A program made the translations under genes and the position numbers. The notes beneath the pieces are model-generated. The model made no database searches and was not told where the DNA came from. It was given only the letters and a program-made list of their open reading frames with translations. 26,662 bases of DNA from Gammaproteobacteria bacterium (lineage in GTDB: Bacteria; Pseudomonadota; Gammaproteobacteria; Steroidobacterales; SZUA-146), in assembly GCA_013002925.1 (NCBI GenBank), contig JABDLQ010000230.1, forward strand, positions 1 to 26,662, read 5' to 3'. Of this stretch, positions 15,586 through 23,601 are shown piece after piece. Position 1 is the stretch's first letter. Each line of letters begins with the position of its first letter.

Positions 15586-17789
15586 CTCGGGGTCTTGAGC
15601 AAGGCCACAGTCTGGGCCGAGAAGGTTCCGGTTTGTGAGAATTCGTTGCGCTCGTTGATGTGTTTTTCCAGGTACGTGATCAAATCGTCACACAGCATCG
15701 GCCGGGTGTAGTAACTACCCTGAACCATATCGCAGGCGATGCTCTGCACAATCTCCATTTGCTCCTGGCTTTCTACACCCTCTGCAATCACTTTCAGTTT
15801 AAGGCTGTGCGCCATCGCGACTATAATTGCAACGATTGCCTTCTCATGTTCGCCCTGGTTTATCTGCCGAATGTACTCATTGGCGATCTTCAGACTGTCG
15901 ACCGGCAGTTTGGTGAGGTAATTCAAAGGTGAGTGCCCGCTGCCAAACGCATCCACCACAATATTGACACCGCTGGCACGTAGCTCATTCAGGATTTTTG
16001 AGGCACGCGGGAAATTACGCATGATCGTTTTTTCATCGACTTTCAGACACAGTGACTGCGCGGACAGATTATTGTCCTCCAGCGCAGCATTGACCACATC
16101 ACCAATCGAATGATCACGAAAATGCACACTGGAAAGCTTTGCTGCCATCTTCTGGTTTGTGTATCCCCGGTTATGCAACAACTTGAGATCACTGCATACC
16201 GACTTTACCACCCACTCATCCAGTTCCACGATAAAACCGGTCTGTTCCGCTAACGGAATAAACACATCAGGATGTATGACACCGAGTGCCGGATGCATCC
16301 AGCGCACTTTTGAGTCAATGATTACAATTTCATTGGTGTTGATGTCAATGACGGGCTGATACACCAGGCGCATCTGGTCATAGTGTAAAGCATGACGCAA
16401 ATCCGCTTCCAGAGACAGGCGCTCAGTTGCCATGCGGTGCATCGAATCATTATAAAATTCGAACTGGTTTTTACCTCGTGCCTTGGCCTGGTACATCGCG
16501 ACATCAGCGTTTCGCAACAGGGTATCAACGTCGTTGCCGTCTTCAGGATACGTCGTGATGCCAATGCTGGCTCCGACCACTACCTCCTGGCCGGCAATAA
16601 TAAACGGTTCCTTACCGGCATTCAGAATGCGTTGTGCAATGGTGACCACATCAGCGGGTTTGACGATGCTGTCGAGCACCACCGTAAATTCATCTCCACC
16701 CAGGCGCGCGATGACATCTGCATTTTCCTCCACCGCGGCGGCCACTTCGTCTTCAATCCGGATGCTCTCTGCCAGTCGCATCGCAAATTCCTTCAGGAGC
16801 GTATCGCCGGCTTCATGCCCCAGCGTGTCATTAACGCGCTTGAAGTCATCCAGATCAATGAACAGCAAAGCGGCGCTGGTCTCAGAGCGCTTGGCCCGGG
16901 CGAGCGCTTTTTTCAATGCGACCTTGAGTTGTGCACGATTTGGTAACCGGGTCAGGCTGTCGTGATAAGCGAGGTAATGCACCTCCCCACTGGTCACCTG
17001 CAGGTTATTGCTCATCTCCCGCAAACTTACCGCGAGGTCACCCAATTCATCTGAGCGACGAATGGGCAGCATCGCTTCATAGTTACCTTTACCGACCTGA
17101 TCGGCATAAGTCGCCAGTTGCCGAATCGGCCGCACCAACCCGCGCGCGACCAACAGCGCAACGATCGCTGCCAACAGCAATAACACACCGGTAGTAATAA
17201 TAACCCCGTAGTACTGACGCGACTGATCGGCGCGAATCAGTGATTGCATATTCGTCATGATACTACTGGTTTCAGCAATAATCGGTTGCAGGGACATCCC
17301 CACAAGGACTCCACCTACCACCTCATTACCGGAGCGAATCGGCCGCCCGATTTCCAATAAAGAGTTAGATACCCGGACCCCGGCCTCCAGTTCGCTATAC
17401 GGCTTTTTAATCTGTAATTCTGCAATGTCGCGACCGTAATTGAGAATTTCATGTGTGCCGTCATGCACCACCTGTCCATTAACATCGTGCAGATAGACAT
17501 ATTCCACACCCGACTCCGCGAGCGTTTCCTGTATGCGTTGATAAGCCGTGCGCATGTCCAGAACGACAAATGGCTCGGCAACAGTTTCAGCGAGATTTTC
17601 GCTGATAGAACGACCGCGCTCGAGCAATCGCTCAGTCAAAGTTGTCTTGAGTGTCTGCGCACCCAATTCACTGATCCGTTCCGTGGAATTCCCGAAGTGA
17701 TACATCAACATCGTCGACAGTATCAGTATCGCCAGCGATACCAATCCCAGAGTCTGCCAAAGATAGCGGCTTTGCATTCCTATACGCAT
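15582..17789 (-). CDS. Membrane diguanylate cyclase: Cache-like sensor, HAMP, GGDEF and degenerate EAL
   Basis: A 735-residue inner-membrane signalling protein. Order: TM1 (about 10-30), periplasmic sensor of about 160 residues, TM2 (194-215), HAMP (216-270), GGDEF (271-445) and EAL-like domain (about 455-710). RLGGDEF (362-368) is intact, with FIDLDDFKRVNDTLGH before it, so c-di-GMP synthesis from two GTP is expected. The inhibitory RxxD site before GGDEF reads ENAD (355-358), so product inhibition is probably lost. The EAL motif is Asp492-Ser493-Lys494. Asn of the NxS motif is Lys551, Glu of LEITE is Lys583, and the second Asp of DDFG is Ala614, while AEGVE (669-673) and Gln690 remain; phosphodiesterase activity is very unlikely. 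It starts 3 nt after the binding-protein gene. Confidence 0.93.
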   Translation of the reverse strand: MRIGMQSRYLWQTLGLVSLAILILSTMLMYHFGNSTERISELGAQTLKTTLTERLLERGRSISENLAETVAEPFVVLDMRTAYQRIQETLAESGVEYVYLHDVNGQVVHDGTHEILNYGRDIAELQIKKPYSELEAGVRVSNSLLEIGRPIRSGNEVVGGVLVGMSLQPIIAETSSIMTNMQSLIRADQSRQYYGVIITTGVLLLLAAIVALLVARGLVRPIRQLATYADQVGKGNYEAMLPIRRSDELGDLAVSLREMSNNLQVTSGEVHYLAYHDSLTRLPNRAQLKVALKKALARAKRSETSAALLFIDLDDFKRVNDTLGHEAGDTLLKEFAMRLAESIRIEDEVAAAVEENADVIARLGGDEFTVVLDSIVKPADVVTIAQRILNAGKEPFIIAGQEVVVGASIGITTYPEDGNDVDTLLRNADVAMYQAKARGKNQFEFYNDSMHRMATERLSLEADLRHALHYDQMRLVYQPVIDINTNEIVIIDSKVRWMHPALGVIHPDVFIPLAEQTGFIVELDEWVVKSVCSDLKLLHNRGYTNQKMAAKLSSVHFRDHSIGDVVNAALEDNNLSAQSLCLKVDEKTIMRNFPRASKILNELRASGVNIVVDAFGSGHSPLNYLTKLPVDSLKIANEYIRQINQGEHEKAIVAIIVAMAHSLKLKVIAEGVESQEQMEIVQSIACDMVQGSYYTRPMLCDDLITYLEKHINERNEFSQTGTFSAQTVALLKTPS

Positions 17790-17792
17790 CGA

Positions 17793-18761
17793 TTAACGCC
17801 CGTAATCCTTTATGTGTGCCTTGACAGAATCTTCTTTGGTTAACAGCAGATCAATTCGTTCCATATCGGCGGTAGTGGGCCGATCAAAACGCTGGGTATT
17901 GAAATAGGATCGTAACAATGGTGCAGCAACAGGATCTTCATGCATTTTTAACAGCAGCTGTGCCAGGCCCGCTTTTAGATCCTCGTCAAGATCTGCCCGG
18001 ATCAATTCCAGTGCAGTGACAAACTCCCGGGTTTCATGAATTACACGCAGGTTTTCACGAAACTGGTCTGGCACAACGTCACTGTTATTCCACCGGGTTC
18101 TGCTCAACACACCCGCATCGGCGATACCTTTGTGCACCCACAGCGCAGTGTTGTAATCGGATGAGGAAACCAGATAGCCGACCTGATTGGCTGGTACCTG
18201 ATCACGTGCCGACGACAACATGTATGTCTGCCGACCACTTGATTGTAACTCCAATATCGGAACGGAATACGCATTGTCTGCGTAAGGATGTTCCAACGCG
18301 ACAACGTGGCCACTCAAACTTTCAAGATCCGCAAGTTCACTGTCCTTACGCACAAAAAACACACTGCTGAACGTTGGGGCACCATTTCTCCAGCCTCGCG
18401 CAAGCACTTCCATATGCGCATAGCGCAAGAAGTAAACCAGATTATTTGCCGTCTGCGAAATCCAGTCCACACGGCCGTGTCGGACAAGTTGGGCCAACTG
18501 ATCCCGATTATTTGCGGTGACGATAATGACATCGTCAACGCCGTAATCTGCCATGTGTGTTTTGACATAATCCGCCATGGGTTGCAGGCTGGTAGCGGGG
18601 CTTGCTTCATCAGGTAACAGTGCACCGACGACCAGAATGCGCTGATTGGAATCACGCTCCGAATGTTCGGCGTCGGCAGCGCCGACGCATAGCACTACGG
18701 CACAAAACCAGGCAACAATTACCTGCAGACCTGATCTGTCGAATATATTTCGTAATCGCAT
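17793..18761 (-). CDS. PhnD/SsuA-type periplasmic substrate-binding protein
   Basis: A protein of about 322 residues with a cleavable Sec signal (hydrophobic core, then GAADA-EH, cleavage near residue 31). The body is a type 2 periplasmic-binding fold of the PhnD/phosphonate family: ILVVGALLPDE, LQPMADYVKTHMADYGVDDV, RHGRVDWISQTANNLVYFLR, SSVFFVRKDSELADLESLSG and ALEHPYADNAYSVPILEL follow the family pattern of two lobes. No ABC permease or ATPase accompanies it. Instead the next gene, 3 nt away, is a membrane GGDEF/EAL protein with a periplasmic sensor, so the product probably reports ligand state to it rather than feeding a transporter. I chose ATG 18761; GTG 18764 immediately before it is an alternative. 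The ligand is unknown. Confidence 0.88.
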   Translation of the reverse strand: MRLRNIFDRSGLQVIVAWFCAVVLCVGAADAEHSERDSNQRILVVGALLPDEASPATSLQPMADYVKTHMADYGVDDVIIVTANNRDQLAQLVRHGRVDWISQTANNLVYFLRYAHMEVLARGWRNGAPTFSSVFFVRKDSELADLESLSGHVVALEHPYADNAYSVPILELQSSGRQTYMLSSARDQVPANQVGYLVSSSDYNTALWVHKGIADAGVLSRTRWNNSDVVPDQFRENLRVIHETREFVTALELIRADLDEDLKAGLAQLLLKMHEDPVAAPLLRSYFNTQRFDRPTTADMERIDLLLTKEDSVKAHIKDYGR

Positions 18762-18876
18762 CACTGGCTACGTGCGCCCACGGCTATGCCCCGCATAACA
18801 AATTTATGTAGGGAAAGTGTAAGGGTTTGCGCAATTTCAGAGCGTTAAACGGTTCACGTTATTTATAATTGGCGAC

Positions 18877-18939
18877 CTGCATCGCTGCGGCCTGCCCGAC
18901 TTGTTAGACAATGATAACAAAGACTTAACAGCGATGCAG
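18877..18939. repeat. Nested inverted repeats upstream of the binding-protein/GGDEF operon
   Basis: The outer arms are CTGCATCGCTG at 18877-18887 and CAGCGATGCAG at 18929-18939, a perfect 11-nt inverted repeat with a 41-nt spacer. Inside it, TTGTTA (18901-18906) and TAACAA (18915-18920) form a second inverted repeat with an 8-nt spacer. The block is about 115 nt upstream of the binding-protein start and 77 nt after the ccmI stop. It could be a pair of operators, a structured RNA leader or a processing/termination structure between the operons; no T-tract follows. Confidence 0.6.
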
Positions 18940-19016
18940 TGATACGATTCTTTACAGAGAGTGTCAGTTGGGTCTGTACACGCAATTTTACATAAGCAGG
19001 TCGCGGAACGCGTGCG

Positions 19017-20090
19017 CTAGTTCTGCATCGTGTCAATTGTAATGTTGAATGTTCGCGGATCTCCTTCGCGCAGTTGAACTGCGCCAAAGTAATCGCCTGG
19101 TTTAGCGGTCGGCGTCCCGCCGAACGATACTCTGGCAACGACTTCGACTTCCTTGAAGCCGGACAGTTTACGCGTGGGCAGCATGGCGTTTTGATCAGTT
19201 AACGTGATTTGTGCGGGTAGTGCTTTGACCGTCAGTCTTTGTGCCGCCAACGGTGGCCCGGGTTGACCGAGCGCACGTGCCAGCACGAACACCGTCGTAT
19301 TTGCGTCAATCTGACCGTGCAATTGTTCGGCGATATCCACTGTGACGTTTACTGCTTCCGGTGAAGAATCCGCCACTGCTGGTGGTCGAGCGCCCGCTGG
19401 TGTTCGCGCGTCTGCTGCTGCCGGCTGCGCCGCTGCGGCTTCGCCCGTCAGATCGGCAATACGCTGACGCAACATCTGCGCGACGGACTCTGCCTGCGGC
19501 GAGCCTTCCTGTGCCGTCAGGTCGAGTAACGCCTGCCACCGTGTCCGAGCCACTTCAGCATTTCCCAGAGAGCGGGCGATTTCACCGCCGTACCACAGTG
19601 CCTTGCGATCCGTCGGGGCTTGTTGCAACGTGACGTTAATAATCTCTGAAGCCCGCGACATGTTCGACGGGCCTCCGGACATTGCCAGAGCCTCCACGAG
19701 CGTCAGATTTATTTCGGTATCCTGACCACGGGACAGTTCGAATGCTGTGCCCAGTGCATCAACAGCACCGGCTGTTTGCCCATACTGTAAGTAGAATGTC
19801 CCCAGTTGCTGCCACGCGGAAATATTATGCGGCTCATCATGAACAGCTTTGCGCTTGTCATACAGCGCGCGCATGGCGGGGTCTTCCGGCAACCCGTTTG
19901 CACTCCAGTTCCAGTCGCTGTTTTGCGCGTACATTGACAGGGCCCCACCCACCACCACCACGACCATGGTGAGCGGCAGTGCCAGCCCTCCCTGTGCCTG
20001 TCGGCGAACATCGCGCAGCGCCGGCACCAGGATAAAAGCAACCGCCACTAATGTCAGTATGGCCACAATAACTTTAAAAATAATTGGCAT
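19017..20090 (-). CDS. ccmI: Cytochrome c maturation TPR protein CcmI (CycH)
   Basis: A 357-residue protein encoded 8 nt after ccmH. Two N-terminal membrane helices (about 5-25 and 38-54) flank a short cytoplasmic loop. TPR-like helices follow (about 75-215: AWQQLGTFYLQYGQTAGAVD, then NLTLVEALAMSGG). After an Ala/Pro-rich linker (about 218-245) comes a beta-rich periplasmic domain with ANTTVFVLARALGQPGPPLA and SGFKEVEVVARVSFGGTPTA, characteristic of CycH. Family members hold apocytochrome c and present it with CcmH/CcmF for heme attachment. In Escherichia coli this function is fused to the C-terminal half of CcmH; here it is a separate gene, as in Pseudomonas. Confidence 0.92.
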   Translation of the reverse strand: MPIIFKVIVAILTLVAVAFILVPALRDVRRQAQGGLALPLTMVVVVVGGALSMYAQNSDWNWSANGLPEDPAMRALYDKRKAVHDEPHNISAWQQLGTFYLQYGQTAGAVDALGTAFELSRGQDTEINLTLVEALAMSGGPSNMSRASEIINVTLQQAPTDRKALWYGGEIARSLGNAEVARTRWQALLDLTAQEGSPQAESVAQMLRQRIADLTGEAAAAQPAAADARTPAGARPPAVADSSPEAVNVTVDIAEQLHGQIDANTTVFVLARALGQPGPPLAAQRLTVKALPAQITLTDQNAMLPTRKLSGFKEVEVVARVSFGGTPTAKPGDYFGAVQLREGDPRTFNITIDTMQN

Positions 20091-20098
20091 CTGTTGCC

Positions 20099-20515
20099 CT
20101 ATTCCACTTCATCGGCGCCGCCCAAATGGCGACGCAACGTTCCAATCAGCATGAACACCCCCAGTATGGCGATCAGAACGGGACCCAGCCATAACACCAG
20201 AGTGCTCGATTTTAACGGCGGCCGATAACGCACGAAATCGCCGTAACGCGCCACCATGAAATCGAGAATCTCATTATCCGATTTTCCTTCCCGCAACAAT
20301 TTTCTAACCTGTCGCCGCAGATCCTTGGCAAGCTGCGCATCAGAGTCCTGAATCGATTGGTTCTGGCAAACCAGGCACCGTAATTCTGCAATGATATGGG
20401 TGTAACGGGTCTGCAGGACCGGATCCTGCAAGGATTCGCTATCAATGGCCATACAAACCTGGCCGCTACCCAGCGCCCACAACACCACATAAATCAATGG
20501 CAATCGTTTTATCAT
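20099..20515 (-). CDS. ccmH: Cytochrome c maturation thiol oxidoreductase CcmH
   Basis: A 138-residue short-form CcmH. A signal peptide (cleavage near residue 23, CMA-ID) is followed by the periplasmic three-helix domain with ELRCLVCQNQSIQDSDAQLA, in which Cys47 and Cys50 form the LRCxxCQ redox motif. FMVARYGDFVRYRPPLK is the usual family segment, and a C-terminal membrane helix (about 107-126) anchors it. The protein reduces or holds the CXXCH cysteines of apocytochrome c. Its ATG overlaps the ccmG stop by 4 nt (ATGA). It lacks the TPR extension of the E. coli protein, which is encoded separately downstream. Confidence 0.95.
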   Translation of the reverse strand: MIKRLPLIYVVLWALGSGQVCMAIDSESLQDPVLQTRYTHIIAELRCLVCQNQSIQDSDAQLAKDLRRQVRKLLREGKSDNEILDFMVARYGDFVRYRPPLKSSTLVLWLGPVLIAILGVFMLIGTLRRHLGGADEVE

Positions 20516-21027
20516 TGTGCAACCCGTGCAAGAAATTCGTCACGCCAGATGTCATCTGTCAACGGACCGATGTGTTTGTGCAGGATCATACCGTCTGCGC
20601 TGACCAAAAACGTCTCGGGCGCACCGTAGACCCCCCAGTCGATGGCAACATCACCGACTGGATCAAACGCCGTTACTACGTAAGGATCACCCAAGGTGCG
20701 CAACCAGCGGGTCGCCTCGGCCTCAGTGTCCTTCCAGTTAAGTCCAATCAATGGAATCTGGTTATCACGTCGGATGCGCAACAGCACTTCGTGTTCATCA
20801 CGGCAGGCTACGCACCAGGAGCCCCAGATATTGAATGCAAATACCTGTCCGGCAAAATCTGACAATGCCACGGTTCGTTGTGGTTCAGCCAGTGCCGGCA
20901 GCGTAAACTCAGGCGCCGGTTTGCCGATCAATGGTGACGGAATCTCACGTGAATCACGCCCAAGACCCGATGCCAAAAACAGAAACAGCACCACAGCGAT
21001 CACCAGGGGAATGGCAAACTTTATCAT
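20512..21027 (-). CDS. ccmG: Thioredoxin-like thiol:disulfide oxidoreductase CcmG/DsbE
   Basis: A 171-residue membrane-tethered periplasmic thioredoxin. The N-terminal helix (about 4-23) anchors it. GKPAPEFTLPAL (35-46) starts the fold, the active site is WGSWCVACRDEH with Cys72 and Cys75, and the cis-Pro region is VYGAPETFLVSADGMI. The family reduces apocytochrome c and CcmH cysteines. GVYGAPE is the usual acidic-loop signature of CcmG. The CVAC dipeptide differs slightly from the common CxPC/CVPC but is within family range. Start and stop both overlap neighbours by 4 nt. Confidence 0.95.
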   Translation of the reverse strand: MIKFAIPLVIAVVLFLFLASGLGRDSREIPSPLIGKPAPEFTLPALAEPQRTVALSDFAGQVFAFNIWGSWCVACRDEHEVLLRIRRDNQIPLIGLNWKDTEAEATRWLRTLGDPYVVTAFDPVGDVAIDWGVYGAPETFLVSADGMILHKHIGPLTDDIWRDEFLARVAQ

Positions 21028-22988
21028 GAGGCGAGTCCGGCGGAAGCAGCTTCCCGTGATGCCTTGCTTTCTGGCACTGCCCGGTAGCGCCGGTCAGTCA
21101 ATGTCAGAAAACCACCGAGCGCCATGACCAATGCACCCAGCCAGATAAATCGCACAAGCGGCTTTATTTGCAGCCGGAAACTGTACGCGCCTTCGCCCAG
21201 CGGTTCTCCGAGCGCAACATAAATATCTCGTTGCAGACGCGGATGAATGGCCGACTCGGTCATTGGCATGGTTTGCACCAGATAAGTCCGCTTTTGCGGG
21301 GTCAGTTCTGTCACCGGTTTACCATTTCGTGTCACCGAAATGCTTGCCTGGTCGGCAACATAATTTGGGCCATTTACTCTTTCAAATGCCGTCAGCGTAA
21401 ATTCGTATCCTCCAATGGATACTGGCGCATCGATTTGCAGCGCTACATCACGCTGAGTACTGTATGCCGACGTGTACGTAACGCCCAACACCGTCAGCGC
21501 GACCCCAACATGAGCAACCAGCATGCCCACCTGCGTGCGCGGCATGGAACGGAGCGACAGACCGCGTCGGTAACGCAACCACGGTTCCGTCAGACTGGAC
21601 AGCACTACCCACAAGGCGGTAAATGTACCCAGAACAATGAGCACACCGGAACGCTGATAGACCAGCAACGGGAATGCAACCGCAATCACGGCGGACACAA
21701 GCAACGGCCATTTAAGACGATTTTTCAAACTGGCGACATTGCTCTGACGCCAGATCGTGTGCATACCCACCCCAAGAAACACCATCAGAACCAATGTTAT
21801 CGGCACAAAAAAGGTATTGAACCACTGCGCTCCGACAGAGACCTTGGGCATGTTCAACGCGTCATTGATCAACGGATACAGAGTTCCGAACAACACCACA
21901 AACGTCGCGCATACCAGCAGCACATTATTGACCAGCAGTGCCGTTTCCCGGCTGACCAGTTGCATTTTCCCTTGCGCCACAAATTTGCGGGCAGTCAGTG
22001 AGTACAGTAACAGGGCACCCCCCACCATAAAGCCCAGAAAAATCAGAATAAAGCGACCACGCTCCGGATCACTGGCAAAGGCATGTACGGATACCAGCAC
22101 GCCCGACCGCACCAGGAAGGTACCCAGCAGACTGAGCGAAAAGGCCAGTATCGAAAGCAGTAATGTCCAGCTCTTGAACAGGCCGCGCTTGTCAGTAACC
22201 GCCAGTGAATGAATCAGCGCTGTTCCTACGAGCCACGGCATAAATGAGGCATTTTCTACCGCATCCCAGAACCACCAGCCCCCCCAGCCGAGCTCGTAAT
22301 AGGCCCACCAGCTGCCCAGCGCAATGCCAATGGTCAGAAACAACCACGCCAACGTTGTCCAGCGGCGGGTCCAGCGCGCCCATTGGGCATGCACATCACC
22401 GCTTAACATCGCCGCAATGGCAAACGCAAACGCCACCGAAAAACCGACGTAGCCCAGGTACAGAATCGGCGGATGTATGGCAAGCCCAAAATCCTGCAGC
22501 AACGGGTTCAGATCCCGACCGTTAAAAGCAGCGGGCATCAGTCGTGCAAACGGATTGGATGTGAACAAGATAAACAACAAAAAGCCGGCGCTAACCAATC
22601 CCAACGTGGCAATGACCCGGGATGCAAATCTGTCCGGCAAATCGCGGCTCGCACTGGCTACCGCAAACGACCACGCACTTTGAATCAGTATCCACAACAG
22701 CAAAGAACCCTCGTGGCCACCCCAGACAGCTGCGACCTTGTACATCTCGGGCAATGCGGTATTGGAATTTGATGCCACGTACTGCACGGTAAAATCGTCG
22801 TTTAAAAACGCGTAAACCAGGCAGGCAAACGAAATCACCGCAAACACAAACTGTCCCACGGCAGCGGGTTTTACCGCAGCCATCCAGGTACTACGCCCAG
22901 TGTGAGCGCCGGCATAGCCGCACACGATTTGCGTCAGCGCGAGCATCAGGCACAAAAACAGACTGAAATGTCCAAGCTCGGGAATCAT
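21024..22988 (-). CDS. ccmF: Heme lyase component CcmF
   Basis: A 654-residue polytopic inner-membrane protein of normal CcmF length. VAAVWGGHEGSLLLWILI (86-103) and the WWD heme-handling motif WGGWWFWDAVENASFMPWL (235-253) are clear, preceded by HPPILYLGYVGFS with the conserved periplasmic His (172). The C-terminal periplasmic domain (about 500-615) ends with RDIYVALGEPL and a final membrane helix. With CcmH and CcmI it transfers heme from holo-CcmE to apocytochrome c. The ATG overlaps the ccmE stop, and its own TGA overlaps the ccmG ATG, by 4 nt each. Confidence 0.97.
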   Translation of the reverse strand: MIPELGHFSLFLCLMLALTQIVCGYAGAHTGRSTWMAAVKPAAVGQFVFAVISFACLVYAFLNDDFTVQYVASNSNTALPEMYKVAAVWGGHEGSLLLWILIQSAWSFAVASASRDLPDRFASRVIATLGLVSAGFLLFILFTSNPFARLMPAAFNGRDLNPLLQDFGLAIHPPILYLGYVGFSVAFAFAIAAMLSGDVHAQWARWTRRWTTLAWLFLTIGIALGSWWAYYELGWGGWWFWDAVENASFMPWLVGTALIHSLAVTDKRGLFKSWTLLLSILAFSLSLLGTFLVRSGVLVSVHAFASDPERGRFILIFLGFMVGGALLLYSLTARKFVAQGKMQLVSRETALLVNNVLLVCATFVVLFGTLYPLINDALNMPKVSVGAQWFNTFFVPITLVLMVFLGVGMHTIWRQSNVASLKNRLKWPLLVSAVIAVAFPLLVYQRSGVLIVLGTFTALWVVLSSLTEPWLRYRRGLSLRSMPRTQVGMLVAHVGVALTVLGVTYTSAYSTQRDVALQIDAPVSIGGYEFTLTAFERVNGPNYVADQASISVTRNGKPVTELTPQKRTYLVQTMPMTESAIHPRLQRDIYVALGEPLGEGAYSFRLQIKPLVRFIWLGALVMALGGFLTLTDRRYRAVPESKASREAASAGLAS

Positions 22989-23434
22989 GGGCGCGGCTCG
23001 GAGGTTTTTGCAGGGTGTTGAGTCTTCAGCGATTCGGCCACTTCCGGTGGCATATAGTTTTCATCGTGTTTTGCAAAAATGGTGTGCGCCTCAAACTCAC
23101 CGGCATCATTCAGCCGGCCAGTGGCAACCACGCCCTGACCCTCACGAAACAGGTCTGGCAACAGACCGCTGTACCGCACGATGACGTCTTCGGCAAAATC
23201 GGTCACAATAAATCGCACGTCCAGTGAGCCTGCGGTGCGTTTAAACGAGTTTTCCTTGACCATGCCGCCCAAACGAAACTCCTGGTCTTTTTTGACTGCG
23301 CCTGCAACCACCTCACTGGGATCGAAAAAATATTCTTTCAGGTTATCGCAACCACGCAACCCAAAAAACGTGGCCAGCGAAACTGCAATCAAAAGTATGG
23401 AAACGGCTGTCATCCGTTCTTTGCGGGGTGTCAT
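22985..23434 (-). CDS. ccmE: Heme chaperone CcmE
   Basis: A 149-residue periplasmic heme chaperone with an N-terminal signal anchor (about 8-26) and an OB-fold. The heme-binding motif is AKHDENYMPPEV: His123 forms the covalent bond to heme and Tyr127 is the conserved partner. FRLGGMVKENSF and GQGVVATGRLNDAGEFEAHT match the family. I chose ATG 23434 because GGAGAA lies about 8 nt upstream and the frame upstream is occupied by ccmD; a longer reading of 202 residues would overlap ccmD. The segment after the anchor, GCDNLKEYFFDPSEV, is a slightly unusual version of the common loop and includes a Cys. Confidence 0.95.
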   Translation of the reverse strand: MTPRKERMTAVSILLIAVSLATFFGLRGCDNLKEYFFDPSEVVAGAVKKDQEFRLGGMVKENSFKRTAGSLDVRFIVTDFAEDVIVRYSGLLPDLFREGQGVVATGRLNDAGEFEAHTIFAKHDENYMPPEVAESLKTQHPAKTSEPRP

Positions 23435-23601
23435 CGAGAATTCTCCATGGGAATTTGTAACCTGATATCTTCCAGCAGGCGGCGACGGTTGCGCGTCGCG
23501 ATCAGCAGGTTTCCAACGAGCACAAGCACCGTTACGATATAGCAAGGCCATACGAAAACGCCATCGCCGTTCATTGCAAACCAATCTGCCCACTGCGTCA
23601 T
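23431..23601 (-). CDS. ccmD: Small membrane protein CcmD
   Basis: This is a 56-residue protein. It begins MTQWADWFAMNGDGVFVW, has one membrane helix (about 19-36, CYIVTVLVLVGNLLIA) and then a basic tail with TRNRRRLLEDI. This is the classic CcmD layout of an acidic/aromatic N-terminus, a single helix and an Arg-rich cytoplasmic tail. Its ATG overlaps the ccmC stop by 4 nt and its TGA overlaps the ccmE ATG by 3 nt, which confirms the gene. CcmD connects CcmC-CcmE with the CcmAB ATPase and promotes release of holo-CcmE. Confidence 0.95.
   Translation of the reverse strand: MTQWADWFAMNGDGVFVWPCYIVTVLVLVGNLLIATRNRRRLLEDIRLQIPMENSR

Noticed and set aside
16392..16946. 184-codon plus-strand open frame opposite the GGDEF domain
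   Set aside because: It is a shadow of a strongly conserved GGDEF coding region, with no domain or ribosome-binding signal.
21168..22001. 277-codon plus-strand open frame opposite ccmF
   Set aside because: It is the antisense shadow of a clear CcmF reading frame, rich in Arg/His/Gln with no recognisable domain.
23435..23593. 53-residue N-terminal extension of CcmE
   Set aside because: It overlaps ccmD in another frame; ATG 23434 has GGAGAA upstream and gives the normal CcmE length.
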